Shown: positions 44,491 through 55,953 of the stretch, piece by piece
How the letters are laid out: the number at the start of each line of letters is the position of its first letter
How positions within the stretch are numbered: position 1 is the first letter of the stretch
Assembly: GCF_003576645.1 (NCBI RefSeq)
Contig: NC_044930.1
Location: forward strand, 19,417,153 to 19,481,152
From: Ipomoea triloba
Taxonomy: Eukaryota; Streptophyta; Magnoliopsida; Solanales; Convolvulaceae
DNA: 64,000 nucleotides
Direction of reading: 5' to 3'
Translations under genes and position numbers: made by a program
The notes under the pieces: model-generated
The model's database searches: none
The model's input: the letters and a program-made list of their open reading frames with translations, nothing else
What the model was told of the DNA's origin: nothing

Positions 44491-44639
44491 TATATTCCAA
44501 TACCTATTTGTTTACAATTCCATTTATTTATTACCAATTATTACCAGAAGATATGTTATTATTACGTTAATGGTGAAAACATATGAATGGCAATCAAATG
44601 AATTACCAATTACCAATTACCAATTATTACCAATTACCA

Positions 44640-45060
44640 ATAATAACTCTGCCTCTCTCTCTCTTTATGGCTATAAATACAAGAAGAAACCCAGTCAACC
44701 ACCACCACCAATTTTAATCTCTCTTAGTTTTGTTGTTTTTCGTTTGTGAAAGCATCAATGTACATAGGAAGAACCACCCTTCTCCAAAAAAGTGTGACAC
44801 GTTTTCTGTTTTTTTTTACTGTTCTTATCTTTATCTTTTTTTTTTGGGTTAAATTCATTGCAGGTTCTTATATTTTGCAATCACAAGCGCGGGAGTTAAT
44901 TGTTGGTAGCTTCAATTGTCGAAAGGTAAGCTAAGTTGTCAAATAACTACAACTTTTATTCTAAGTATTAACTATTCTTTTTTAATTGATTTTTTTAAAC
45001 TATTCGTTCATATTTGAAATCTTATATTTCTAGCTCTCTTGATTCTTTAATTATAAATGT
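44640..45060 (+). promoter_or_regulatory. Promoter/leader-like segment in the Helitron
   Basis: A CTCTCTCTC run is followed by a good TATA box (GGCTATAAATACAAG, 44667-44681), a CA-rich leader and ATGTACATAGGAAGAACC at 44758. A CGAAAG|GTAAGC donor-like site lies near 44926. The following frame has no recognisable domain. Could be a captured promoter and first exon. Confidence 0.3.
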
Positions 45061-46435
45061 AGATATTTGGAGCCTAATAAGCAATGTGATGCAAAGGATA
45101 ATGGATCTGTTAAGAGATGTGAAAGTTGAGAAGCAATTAATAGAATATTTTCCTGTTGAAATCATTGTAATTTATGTTTTTGGGCATTAAAGATTTCAAA
45201 TTTTAAATTTGTGTAATTTGTTTAAATATTAACATTTCATGGTTTTACATTACTTTGAATATGTAGTTGTTTTATTCGTTTATTCATACCATGTTCAGAG
45301 GTGAAATTATAGTTCAAAAAAAAGAATATTAAAAAATAATTAACTGAAAATTAAACGGCACGAAATTTAGGCCATTTGAAAAAGTAAATTAATATTAATA
45401 TTTGATTGAAAATTGAAGAAAAAAAGGAATTGAATTTATTTTGACAATTAAATTATTAAAATTATATTAATCATATTAATATTTATGAAGGAAAAAAGAA
45501 AATGAATATATTAATATTTCATTGGAAATATAATTGACAATTATATTTTTATAATTATATTACTTATTAATTATATGGAAATGAATATTAAAATGTTTTT
45601 ATGAATAAAAAAAATCTGTTATTAATATTATGTTACTAATTGGCACAGGAATTAGGCCAAATGAAAAAGAAGATTAATAATAAAAATTCACTATAAATAT
45701 AACATACATTTCCCTATGCAAAAATTAGTAACCACCAAATGAAATATTAGCAAAAAAATATGAAGGAAAAAGAAATGGAAATGAATATATGAAGGAAAAA
45801 TGAAATGAATATATTCATATTTCACTGGAAATATAATCGAAAACTATATTATAATTATAATTATATTAATTATTTAGAATGAGAAAAAAATAAATTTATT
45901 AATATTTCACTAAAAATATGTTCAACTGGCAAGGAATCTGTTATTAATATTTTCTTACTAATTGGCAAGGAATCAAGCCAATGAAAAAGGAATGGATGGA
46001 AAGCAATATTAATTCTTTTGATGAAGGAAAAAGGAAATGAATTATGAAAAATAAAATGAATATATTAATATTTCACTGGAAATATAACACAACTTTTCCC
46101 TACGAAAAAATTAGTAACCACCAAATGAATGATTAGAAAAAAAATTATAAAGGAAAAATGAATGTAAAATAATATTAATTCTTTTTATGAAGGAAAAAGG
46201 AAATAAATATATTCAAAAGGAAATGAAATATTAGGAAAAATGAAATCAACATATTAATATTTCACTAGAAATATAACACAGCTTTCTCTACAAACAAATT
46301 AGTAACCACCAATAAAATATTAGGAAAATATTATGAAGGAAAAAAGAATGGAAATGAATATTAATTTTAGATGTCGTTGATCAAATTAATTAGTACACGT
46401 GTGACATGAACACTGTAGAAGGTCGAACATAGTTA

Positions 46436-46442
<7 letters not shown>

Positions 46443-46480
<38 letters not shown>
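46443..46480. repeat. (TAA)n microsatellite
   Basis: About 12 TAA units inside the Helitron. Confidence 0.95.
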
Positions 46481-46889
46481 TTTTGTATATACGAATTGAT
46501 ATTCCTATTAACGAAAAATAATTAATTTAGTGTAATTGACTAATAATAATTGCCTAATAATTATTATGGTAATTAAGCTAAATATTGGTCGTTGAATTTA
46601 TTTTTATACTCCGTAATAATTAAAGTTAAATTATTTCTCATTTTTCCATATTTATTTTTGTAATAATATAATTACTTAAGTTATATTAAATATAGATCTT
46701 TTAAGATAATTGTAAACAAACACGTCATATATTATTCAATTAATTGAGTGATACTTTTGCACTAATCTTATAATTAAATAAATGTACATATCAATATTAT
46801 ATTTTTAAAAAACTAATTTTATCTTTAATTTTATTATCTAAATAAATAATACAAAAATTTATCCATGAATCAAATTTTCTCTCATTCAA

Positions 46890-47092
46890 ACAAAGAAAAC
46901 ATCAGAAAACATAATCAATCCAACTAATTTCACAAAGAAAACATCAGAAAACATAATCAATCCAACTAATTTCATCAATTGCACTATATAATATTCGATG
47001 TTATCAACTAATTTCATCAATTGCACTATATAATATTCGATGTTATAAACTAATTTCATCAATTGCACTATATAATATTCGATGTTATAATT
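46890..47092. repeat. Two short tandem arrays near the Helitron 3' end
   Basis: CAAAGAAAACATCAGAAAAC units (about 42 bp, two copies) followed by CTAATTTCATCAATTGCACT units (about 46 bp, nearly three copies). The short frames across them are repeat-driven. Confidence 0.85.
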
Positions 47093-47173
47093 TATATAAT
47101 GGTATATCGATCCAAATATTCTTAAAATATTATAACAAATTCATTTCGTGCAACGCACGGGCGAAAATACTAG

Positions 47174-47643
47174 TTAAGATAATATAAATTCACTTAAGTT
47201 TAATTCATATTTTTATAGTGGATAACTGAGGAGGTTTAGATGGATAACAATTTGCACTAGATGATATAAAATTGTGCACTGGAAGGTACAAAATTGCACA
47301 CTGGAAGGCAATCCTTTAAACCTTAATGAGCATTAATTTAAACCTTAATGTGCATAAATTGTTTCCTTTAAAGTGGATAACAATTTACATTGTTAGGCAC
47401 AAAAATGTGCACTAAGAGGTATAACTTTAAACCTTAATGTGCACTACTTAAAGAATTAAGGTGCGTAACTTTTAACCTTATAATGTGCATAACTTTAAAC
47501 ATTAAGCTACATAATTTTAAAGCTTTAAGTGCATAAATTTAAACTCTAAAGTAAATAAAAATGTCCATCGGAAGACTTAAGTGTGATGCCTTAAATATTG
47601 CATTTTTATCATGTTATGTGTGCTACCTTAAATATTATATTTT
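47174..47643. other. Spacer with repeated GTGCACT/TTTAAACCTTAA words
   Basis: No gene. The text is dominated by near-repeats of AACCTTAATGTGCATAA-type words. Confidence 0.4.
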
Positions 47644-50425
47644 GTAGGTACGACATGGTTTTTGCACCCTTCATAGGAATTGATAACCACAAAAAAAAAA
47701 AGTATTACATTTGCTGTTGGATTGTTGATGAAAGAGGGCATTGATTCATATGTTCGATTATTTGAAAACTTTAAGAAGGTAATGGGTTCAAAGCCAAGGA
47801 TAATTGTTACTAATCAAGATCCTGTTGGAAATAATTCTCGAAAACCCAAGAAAATAGAGAAAATAGAAAATCCACAATAAATAATAAATCCATGAAATTA
47901 ACCTACGAAAGGTTAAAATAAACCTGGAAGGAGCTCGGGGACGAAGGTGGACGATCTTTGGGGTAGGTTGTAAGCACGAGTCGAGTTGCCTCTTTCCTTA
48001 AAACCTTATTTACCGCCTCCCGGGGTGCTGGAGCGTTGCGGTCTAGGTTTCCCAGGATAAAACATACTATGATCCCTGCGTTTGAACACACAAACTTGGG
48101 GCCTGACTAACGAGAACGTGGGATGAACACATGTGGCTAGAAAGAAAGGATGAGCAGAGTTTTGAGGTGGAAAATTCACTTTTGTAGAGTGATTTTTGTT
48201 TTGTGTTCTTGACACTATGTAAATCTGCTGCTCAACCTAGAAGAATATATAGGAGATGAAGGATTAATGGCATTTAACATGGCATTCATTTATGGTATTA
48301 TAACCTCCTCCCATTAACAAGAATTAAATCTGCCACTAACTCTCCATTTAACCACCCACTAACAAGAGACTTAATTCTAGATGTTATGATCAAAATTAAT
48401 AAGAATTAATTCTATAACATACTGAACTAATCTTCTGAATAGTCACGGTGGAAGGAGAATCGACGGACTAGATTATAGCCTGCGAGAGGTCACTTTAGTT
48501 ACGTGTGGAATGCCGTCTGCGAGATATCGACTCTTAGCCGTGAGAGGTCGACCCATGCGAGCTTCGAGAGATCGACCAATGAGCGAGAGATTACCGCTAT
48601 CGCGCGCTTCCATCCGCGAGAGATCACCTATCGCGGGCGCAACTCAGTCGCGAGACATCGGCATAAATGGAATTTTAAGTGGTCATTTTGTGGTATAAAT
48701 ATATGTGGGGTCCACATCCGATTTGGGTCAGGTCAATGTGGATTCGGGTTCTTCGTAGTTAGACGAAGAGATCGATATATTGTACAATCAAAATGGATAA
48801 TGGGTGAATGAGAAATTGGTTCTCAAAGTAGACCCATTTGAGATGGAATTTGGGTGAGGAAAAAGTTTATGTAGCTTTTGTCCCACATTGGTTGGGAAAG
48901 AAGATTTGCCCCACTATTTATACAATGGTTCTTTTTTTGACTAATTAACTTGTATAGCATAGATGTTTTCTCTCGCACACAGGAGGGTGCAAATCAAATC
49001 CCAAAATGAATGTTTCTCGCGCGGCTGAAAGATTTCACCTACTGTGTCCGTTCTTAAGAGTTCCATATTACGGAATTAATGTGATTAAGTCCAATCTTTA
49101 TTCTAGAGTTTACTTCGTTCTTAAGAGTGACTCTTGGCATTGGGTGTAAATATTTTGCTAGTGGGTGGAGGTTACAAACAGAGTTAAATGCCATGATTTA
49201 ATGTTATTATCCTTTTTCTCTACTATATATTTCCAGGTTGAGCAGTTGATTTGTACAAGCAATACACTAAGCTACAAGCTCACAACACACAACAAAATAC
49301 ACTTGTTTTCTCCCTCAAACTCTGCTCATCCTTCGTTCTAGCCACCTGCAGTTTATCCCACGTTCTAGTTCGCCGGGTTCCAAGTTTGTGTCCTCAATCG
49401 CCGGAACCGTAGTACGTTTTATCCTTGGAAACCTAGACCGCAACGCTCCAGCACCCCGGGAGGCGATAAATAAGGTTTTAAGGACGGAGGTAACTTTCGT
49501 GCTTCCAACCAACCCAAGTTCGTCCACTTTTGTCCCCTTAGCGTTTCTAGGTTTATTTAACCTTTTGTAGGTTTATTTACCCTGCGTGGGTTTTTCTGTA
49601 CTTTTTTCATTTTCTTTGTGATTTTCGAGAATATATTCCAACAGCTAGACATCGATTTTGCAAGTGGCACATTATGTGCAAAGTTGGTGAAAAGGTTGGT
49701 TCTACATTGAGTAAGAATGAGGTTTTTAGGAATAAACTAAAATCTATTGTGTTGAGCTCTTATTTAGAACCTGCTGATTTTTAGAGTAAATGGAAATTGC
49801 TCATGGAAGAATTTGACTTGGTTAATAATAATTGGTTTATCAAATGTTTGAGTTAAGACGATTTTGGATATCATCCTATTTTAGGAAGGCTTTTATGGGT
49901 AGTTTACTTAAGACTACATCATGCTCAGATGTGAAAATAGTGTGTTTGGTCGTTTTACTATCCTTCAATCTAGCCTTTTTGAGTTTCATATGCACTTCGA
50001 GCGTGCTTTGGACTCACAACGGCACACTCATGCAAAACTTACAACTGATAGTGAGGATTATATCCCAAATTTGAAGACACCTTTATCAATTGAAAAGCAT
50101 CTCTCACTTGTGTATACAATTATTGTGTTCTATGATATTCAGACTGAGATATGTGCATCATGTTTCAATTGTAGAGTGTTGAATGCTCGGGAAGATGGTG
50201 GATATTGTATTATGAGATTAAGGATGGAGGGAAAAGAAAATTTAGTGTGGTGCACAATGTAGCTGGAAAAAAAAAAGTTGCTTGAAGTTGCAAAATGTTT
50301 GAGAAGGTTGAATTGTTGTGTAGTCACATTTTTGTGATTTTTAAGGATTTGAACTTTGAAAATATCCCTTTGAAATATGTGGTTAATCGATGAACTAAGG
50401 ATATATCTTTAAAGCCTAGCTTCCG
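47644..50425 (+). pseudogene. FAR1/FRS-like (MULE-derived) transposase relic split by an insertion
   Basis: 47644-47822 reads YDMVFAPFIGIDNHK, then after an A-run slip KSITFAVGLLMKEGIDSYVR and FKKVMGSKPRIIVTNQDP. After a 1.8-kb insertion it resumes at about 49645 with ARHRFCKWHIMCKVGEKV, then stops and shifts through the core. Near 50280-50415 a SWIM-like end remains (CKMFEKVELLCSHIFVIFKD, PLKYVVNR). These are the MULE core and SWIM zinc finger of FAR1/FHY3-type proteins, transposase-derived transcription factors. Many stops; not functional. About a dozen expected residues at the insertion point are missing. Confidence 0.7.
47823..49644. mobile_element. Inverted LTR-like arms inserted in the FAR1 relic
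   Basis: The left end reads TGTTGGAAATAATTCTCGAA and the right end is its inverted relative (..TTCGAGAATATATTCCAACA). The arms stay similar for about 500 bp (47823-48330 and 49135-49644), sharing GCTGGAGCGTTGCGGTCTAG-type sequence in opposite sense. The right half has LTR-like signals on + (GTCCCACATTGGTTGGG, CTATTTATAC at 48914), so two LTRs seem to lie head to head. 48480-48670 holds seven variants of GCGAGAGATCGAC. No coding region. Confidence 0.55.
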
Positions 50426-50514
50426 TATTTATGGTGTAATTTTTTTTTATCAATGTGCAAGTATGGACGAAAAGAAGGTGTTGTATGTTGAATAAATTGT
50501 GGGTTGATATACAA

Positions 50515-51853
50515 TGTTGTATTAGTCTAACTAGACCACCTCCAAAATTCTAAAGCTGAAATCATAAAATAAAGGAGTAAAATCTAGATAATTTTAGGAT
50601 TTTAAAAAAGTTTCAATGCGGAAGCAAAAAGAGAAATATTAAGACTTAGGGGTGCCTCGTCATACCTAGATCAAGTCTAAGCAAGGCTAGAGTCTAAAAT
50701 CCATCATAGCAAAATGTCTAAAGTAAACATCATACATAAACTAAGCCTGAATAAATAATCATAGTCCCATCTAAGTCCATCAGTATTGAACCATACATAA
50801 AAGAAAATAATAATAGGTCAACAAAGCTAATCGCTCGCATTAGGAGTCTACTCCATACTTGAAAATATTAGTTAAAAACATTAGCGAACATAGCTAAGTA
50901 AGATCTCACTCAACCACGTAAAGCATAGACAGTTATATAGTTTTTAACAAAAAAATTTTAGAGTATAAGAATAAATCTTGACACATAACTGTCATTCAAT
51001 CCTGTTAACAACTCTAAGAAGAGATTCTGACCAAGACACATATTCATGGTAGAGATAATAACAAGGGATTAAGGAAAGTTACACAATAAAACATTTTGCT
51101 ACACGACTTCAACTCACAGAACTACTTGACAAAATACCATTTCAACTGGAATAGAATTATAAGGAAACATCACATGCTGACCCGAACTCATCACTCTATA
51201 ACAGATTCATAATATATAAAGGTAAGTATAGGATTACTCTAAATCAAGATGAACATGACATAGCAAAACAAGGGAATTCTAAATCAACTCACAACGTATA
51301 GATATTCATGATTCTTCTCATTTATCAACATATTATATACAAAATCAATAGGATGTTCATATAATTTCTAAATACGATAATAAAGGCACAAGTGTGGAAG
51401 AACCAAGTTCATCCGCAGCCGTCAACATCAATCTCATCAACAATCGGCATAACTGTACCATTAATAATACTAGCAAGAAACAAATCTATAACCTTAAGTG
51501 TACACACCCCCTAATTGGGATTCCAAGCCCAACGGGTAGTTACTAGCTCTATTACCTAGGATATGTTTCTACCAGGTACTCCCTAAAAATATCATTAGGA
51601 TCGCAACTCTTAGAACAAGTTGAACTGCAGCCCAAGAATCTCATCATATACACAAATAGGACCGCAACCCTAGATACTCAAATCCTCCAACACCGGCCAA
51701 CCCGCAATATATAAATATATATATTTCAAATCAATTTATCTCAAGGCATGTTCTTTAAAGGTAGATAGTAGCATGTAGATATAGCTATGGGACACAAACC
51801 AAAATATATTATTTAACATTTTCAAGTACTAGGTGTAAAATCTTTCCAAGAAT

Positions 51854-51890
<37 letters not shown>

Positions 51891-53200
51891 AACATATAAT
51901 TTTATTAGAACCTTCCAGTAATATAGACTCATTTGTACACAAAATTAGATGTTGAAAGGGTACATATTATGAGTGTTTAAATAAGTTTTAATCAGAAAAA
52001 ACACCACTCATTTACAGAAAAGATCAACTCATAGTATTCGACACTAAATCAGATTTAAAACAGATTTCGTACTGGAATACAGGAAGAATATAAAACTGGA
52101 ACGGAGAAGAACAACATCACAACTGGAAGGCCGAAGTGGCGGGCATGAGTGACCAGTCACTTGGGTCCTCACGAAGGAGACGATGAGGTGTAACGGGCAT
52201 CCCCTGCCCGCCACACCTTCCCTAAATGGCCTAGAAGGCTGAAGTAATGGGCCTACACCGCCCTCAATACAATCCCTCAAGAACAACTTCAAAACACTAT
52301 TTGATCGAAAAAACTACAGCAAATATTTTCCAGAATACAACAACCCTTCGAAACTTCACATACTATACCAAAATACATCAACAAGATTTCAAAGACATCA
52401 ATAAGAATGCTATACAGCACAAGCTAAGATCAAGATGAATCACATTTCATAGATATTGCAACTAAAACATGCTCAGTAACAGAGAAAACATACACAGTAG
52501 CTTAGACATGGAAAAAGAGTGTTTTGGTGGAAATGGGCTTACCTTCTAGCTAGCAAAAACCAAGAAAAGTTTCCTCAGTAGCTCATCCTAGCATCTCCTC
52601 ATCATCTTGATCAACTTACATCTCCAAAACCCAACACATACCAGGGAAATGTCTCAAAGAATGCAAGCTAAGGTAAGAAAATGAATGCAGAGGAATATGC
52701 TTACCAAATCTCCTTCCTGGGAAGCTAAAAGGAGGAATCTTTAAGAGAAAATGGTGGTGTTGAAATGAAGATCAGATTGAGAGTGTAGGGAAATGTGAGT
52801 GGTGAGTGGGAAGAGAGAGAGAGGTAGTCCATGGCAACCTTCTATTTATATACTCATGTGCATATACATATTATGTCTATATTAGGGTAGAAGATATTTT
52901 AATATAAGATTTAATGGGCTTAGGTTCTTACAAATTGTAATATATATAAGTTGGGCTAAGAAATTCAAGTCTTATATATCTATGTATAGAATTAATATAA
53001 GTCCATCATAGTCCTGAAATAAAATATTAGATATGGGCTAGTGTACATATATAAATCATGCTTTAAAAGTTTGGCTCTTATAATAAAATACTTTACTAAA
53101 TATCCTTCGTTTTGAAAATGGGTTTAGTTGAAAATAATTGTATATCGAAAAAATACTTAATTAAAATAATTTCCGTGTCAGGATTTTACAGGGTGTTACA
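50515..53200 (-). mobile_element. Ty3/gypsy LTR, minus orientation
   Basis: Read on -, it starts TGTAACACCCTGTAAAATCC, a common start of plant chromovirus-type (Tekay/Del-like) LTRs, and may end ..CTAATACAACA at 50515, about 2.7 kb. It is preceded by the polypurine tract TTTTAAGGGGGTAAAG (53201-53216) and by TTCGAGGACGAAACTCC, the usual wording at the end of the pol frame. The interior has an (AC)n(AT)n tract at 51856-51890. The left end is less certain than the right. Confidence 0.7.
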
Positions 53201-53510
53201 CTTTACCCCCTTAAAAGGAGTTTCGTCCTCGAAGCTAAAAACATTTTGAAATGGATTTTGAAGGTCGAGAGGCAAAAAGGGTTTGGATAGAATTAATAGC
53301 ATTCGAAAGAAAGAAATGCAATGGATGAAACTTGTTTTCAAATTCTAAGAATTCTACCTAGCCAAGTCCAAGTACTAGGGTATAGAGTCTACCCAATAAA
53401 TAATTAATTTTCAAACTAATGATGTGCTAAAGTCTAACCCTTACCTTAACTAAACAGAGCTGGGTGTTGGTCCCAAGGGGATGGGGTACAAGTCTAGAAG
53501 GGGGGGGGGG
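53201..53510 (-). mobile_element. Internal 3' part of the Ty3/gypsy element
   Basis: Polypurine tract and a short stretch after pol. The sequence then runs into a G run and the 501-N gap, where the rest of the element is lost. Confidence 0.55.
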
Positions 53511-54011
53511 NNNNNNNNNNNNNNNNNNNNNNNNNNNNNNNNNNNNNNNNNNNNNNNNNNNNNNNNNNNNNNNNNNNNNNNNNNNNNNNNNNNNNNNNNN
53601 NNNNNNNNNNNNNNNNNNNNNNNNNNNNNNNNNNNNNNNNNNNNNNNNNNNNNNNNNNNNNNNNNNNNNNNNNNNNNNNNNNNNNNNNNNNNNNNNNNNN
53701 NNNNNNNNNNNNNNNNNNNNNNNNNNNNNNNNNNNNNNNNNNNNNNNNNNNNNNNNNNNNNNNNNNNNNNNNNNNNNNNNNNNNNNNNNNNNNNNNNNNN
53801 NNNNNNNNNNNNNNNNNNNNNNNNNNNNNNNNNNNNNNNNNNNNNNNNNNNNNNNNNNNNNNNNNNNNNNNNNNNNNNNNNNNNNNNNNNNNNNNNNNNN
53901 NNNNNNNNNNNNNNNNNNNNNNNNNNNNNNNNNNNNNNNNNNNNNNNNNNNNNNNNNNNNNNNNNNNNNNNNNNNNNNNNNNNNNNNNNNNNNNNNNNNN
54001 NNNNNNNNNNN
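53511..54011. other. Assembly gap (501 N)
   Basis: Unsequenced; preceded by ten G bases that may be artefactual. Confidence 0.99.
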
Positions 54012-54374
54012 TGAAGACAAAGTTTTATGCGCAGCGGAAATGTTATCCCCTTTTAGTTAGCACGAGTTTGAGTTAGTTCGAGAGGTGTGTTTATATGCAG
54101 TGCAATCGAGAGGTTAGCGAGAGATAAATACAGAAAGTAAATGCGAGAGAGATTTTTAAGTGGTTCGGCCAACCCGCCTACATCTACTCTTCTTCCAGAA
54201 ACTCCCTGGAAGGATTGCACTAAAACTTCCCTTTTTAGTACAATATCGAGCGCTTGAGCTTTGATCACGAAGCCTGCCTCAAGCCTCAGGTTTTTCGCCC
54301 TGCTTCTTGTTACTCCACCTATCGAGCACTTGAGCTTTGATCACCAAGCCCGCCTCAAGCCTCAGGATCTTCAC

Positions 54375-54705
54375 NNNNNNNNNNNNNNNNNNNNNNNNNN
54401 NNNNNNNNNNNNNNNNNNNNNNNNNNNNNNNNNNNNNNNNNNNNNNNNNNNNNNNNNNNNNNNNNNNNNNNNNNNNNNNNNNNNNNNNNNNNNNNNNNNN
54501 NNNNNNNNNNNNNNNNNNNNNNNNNNNNNNNNNNNNNNNNNNNNNNNNNNNNNNNNNNNNNNNNNNNNNNNNNNNNNNNNNNNNNNNNNNNNNNNNNNNN
54601 NNNNNNNNNNNNNNNNNNNNNNNNNNNNNNNNNNNNNNNNNNNNNNNNNNNNNNNNNNNNNNNNNNNNNNNNNNNNNNNNNNNNNNNNNNNNNNNNNNNN
54701 NNNNN
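54375..54705. other. Assembly gap (331 N)
   Basis: Unsequenced stretch inside the LTR. Confidence 0.99.
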
Positions 54706-54984
54706 TGAATATCAGGATGATATTCCAAGTTGAGCACTTGCACTTTTGAATGTTCTAAGCAGACACCTCTTAAGATTTTCGAATGAACCAACCCCTTTTA
54801 CGAAACTTCCCCCCTTCTTTTTGAACTTGTGTCTTCACGTCCTTTTTATATGAGAGTTAAGGAATAATTCCGTTGGAGGGAAAATTATTCCGTTTGAAAT
54901 TTGTCTCCCATGCTGTGTATGGGACTTGCATCCTTTCAGCATCTTTCATGGAGTGGTGGTCTTGTAACTTGAACCTTTTGTTTN

Positions 54985-55125
54985 CATACGGTAAGTTTGA
55001 CAAGCGAGCTAATCTGCTAAACCATGAAGTAAGAACTCACGCAACACCCCAGCAAAAGATATATATATATTAACATAACGGGTATGTTTTACAAGACTTT
55101 TAGCAGAAAAGATAAAATAGAAGAA
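54985..55125. repeat. Misplaced duplicate bounded by single Ns
   Basis: Near-identical to 55754-55894 (starting CATACGGTAAGTTTGACAAG), but lies inside the LTR between the Ns at 54984 and 55126. Most likely an assembly patch. Confidence 0.8.
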
Positions 55126-55669
55126 NTTGTGGAATTCTGATGTGGCATCCACTTCTGGCACCTCCTTAATATTTTATCTCCATGATATTCTTCTTCTCCA
55201 AACTTTATTCATGCTTCCTAACCATCATTCAGCCTTTTGGAGAAATGTCAGTTTATCGAGACCAAGATTGATGTCTCGATTGTTTGATGTCTTGATCCCC
55301 ATGTATCGAGAGATCTATCTCTCGAACTCTGCTTATGTCTCGAACTGGGTTGTTGTATCGAGAGATCCTATCTCTCGGACTCTGCTTATGTCTCGAGACT
55401 TAGTTGATGTCTCGCAGACCCTTATTCCTCCAGTGTTGTCCCGTGCCTTCTTCTGATCTATCTATAGGATTACAACACGAGACTTTCTAAGATGTTCACA
55501 CAAGTTTACCTTAAGCTTAAATATTTTTCGAGTTGAGCTCAAGTTACCCGGTTGTATTTTCGCTCTTAGTTTACTTGTCGAACTTACATTGATTCCTATC
55601 TTTCGAGACTTAGGGGATTCTAAAATACATTTTGGTATCATCAAAACTTAATACATTATGTTCCTAACA

Positions 55670-55686
55670 ATTTCCCCCTTTTTGAT
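55670..55686 (-). promoter_or_regulatory. Polypurine tract of the Sirevirus-type element
   Basis: Read on -, AAAAAGGGGGAAATT immediately precedes the LTR TG and follows GGCATCATCAA, the standard wording for this retroelement group. It primes plus-strand DNA synthesis. Confidence 0.75.
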
Positions 55687-55953
55687 GATGCCAACACTTA
55701 TACTTACTTGTATGCCTGATTAGCAAGAAAAGATCATTGATTTTATTTTCAGCGCATACGGTAAGTTTGACAAGCGAGCTAATCTGCTAAAGCATGAAGT
55801 AAGAACTCACGCAACACCCCAGCAAAAGATATATATATATTAACATAACGGGAATGTTTTACAAGACTTTAGCAGAAAAGATAAAATAGAAGAAGGCAAA
55901 AGAGATCAAGAACAATCAGAGATGATCAAGAAAGAGTTATGGACTACGAGAGC

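Larger units (their letters stand above)
43186..47173 (+). mobile_element. Non-autonomous Helitron
   Basis: The 5' end is TCTATACTATATATAAAAGC, preceded by A. The 3' end is CGTGCAACGCACGGGCGAAA followed by ATACTAG and then T. The hairpin CGTGC-AAC-GCACG stands 14 nt before the CTAG terminus and the insertion is between A and T, all Helitron hallmarks. No Rep/helicase ORF is seen. It contains an 87-bp tandem array, a nested MITE, a promoter-like stretch and tandem repeats near the 3' end. Confidence 0.75.
54012..55669 (-). mobile_element. 3' LTR of the Sirevirus-type Ty1/copia element, gapped
   Basis: Read on -, the LTR starts TGTTAGGAACATAATG at 55669, right after the polypurine tract, and runs left through two single-N joins and a 331-N gap. 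A TATA-like GCATATAAACAC lies near 54090-54100. Two copies of ATCGAGCRCTTGAGCTTTGA lie at 54246-54363. TCTCGA/TCGAGA words are frequent. The left end is lost in the gap at 53511-54011. Confidence 0.65.

Noticed and set aside
48503..48811. 102-codon ORF in the inverted LTR insertion
   Set aside because: Driven by the repeated CGAGAGATC words; no domain.
53464..54749. Long ORFs made of X residues
   Set aside because: Translations of N gaps.
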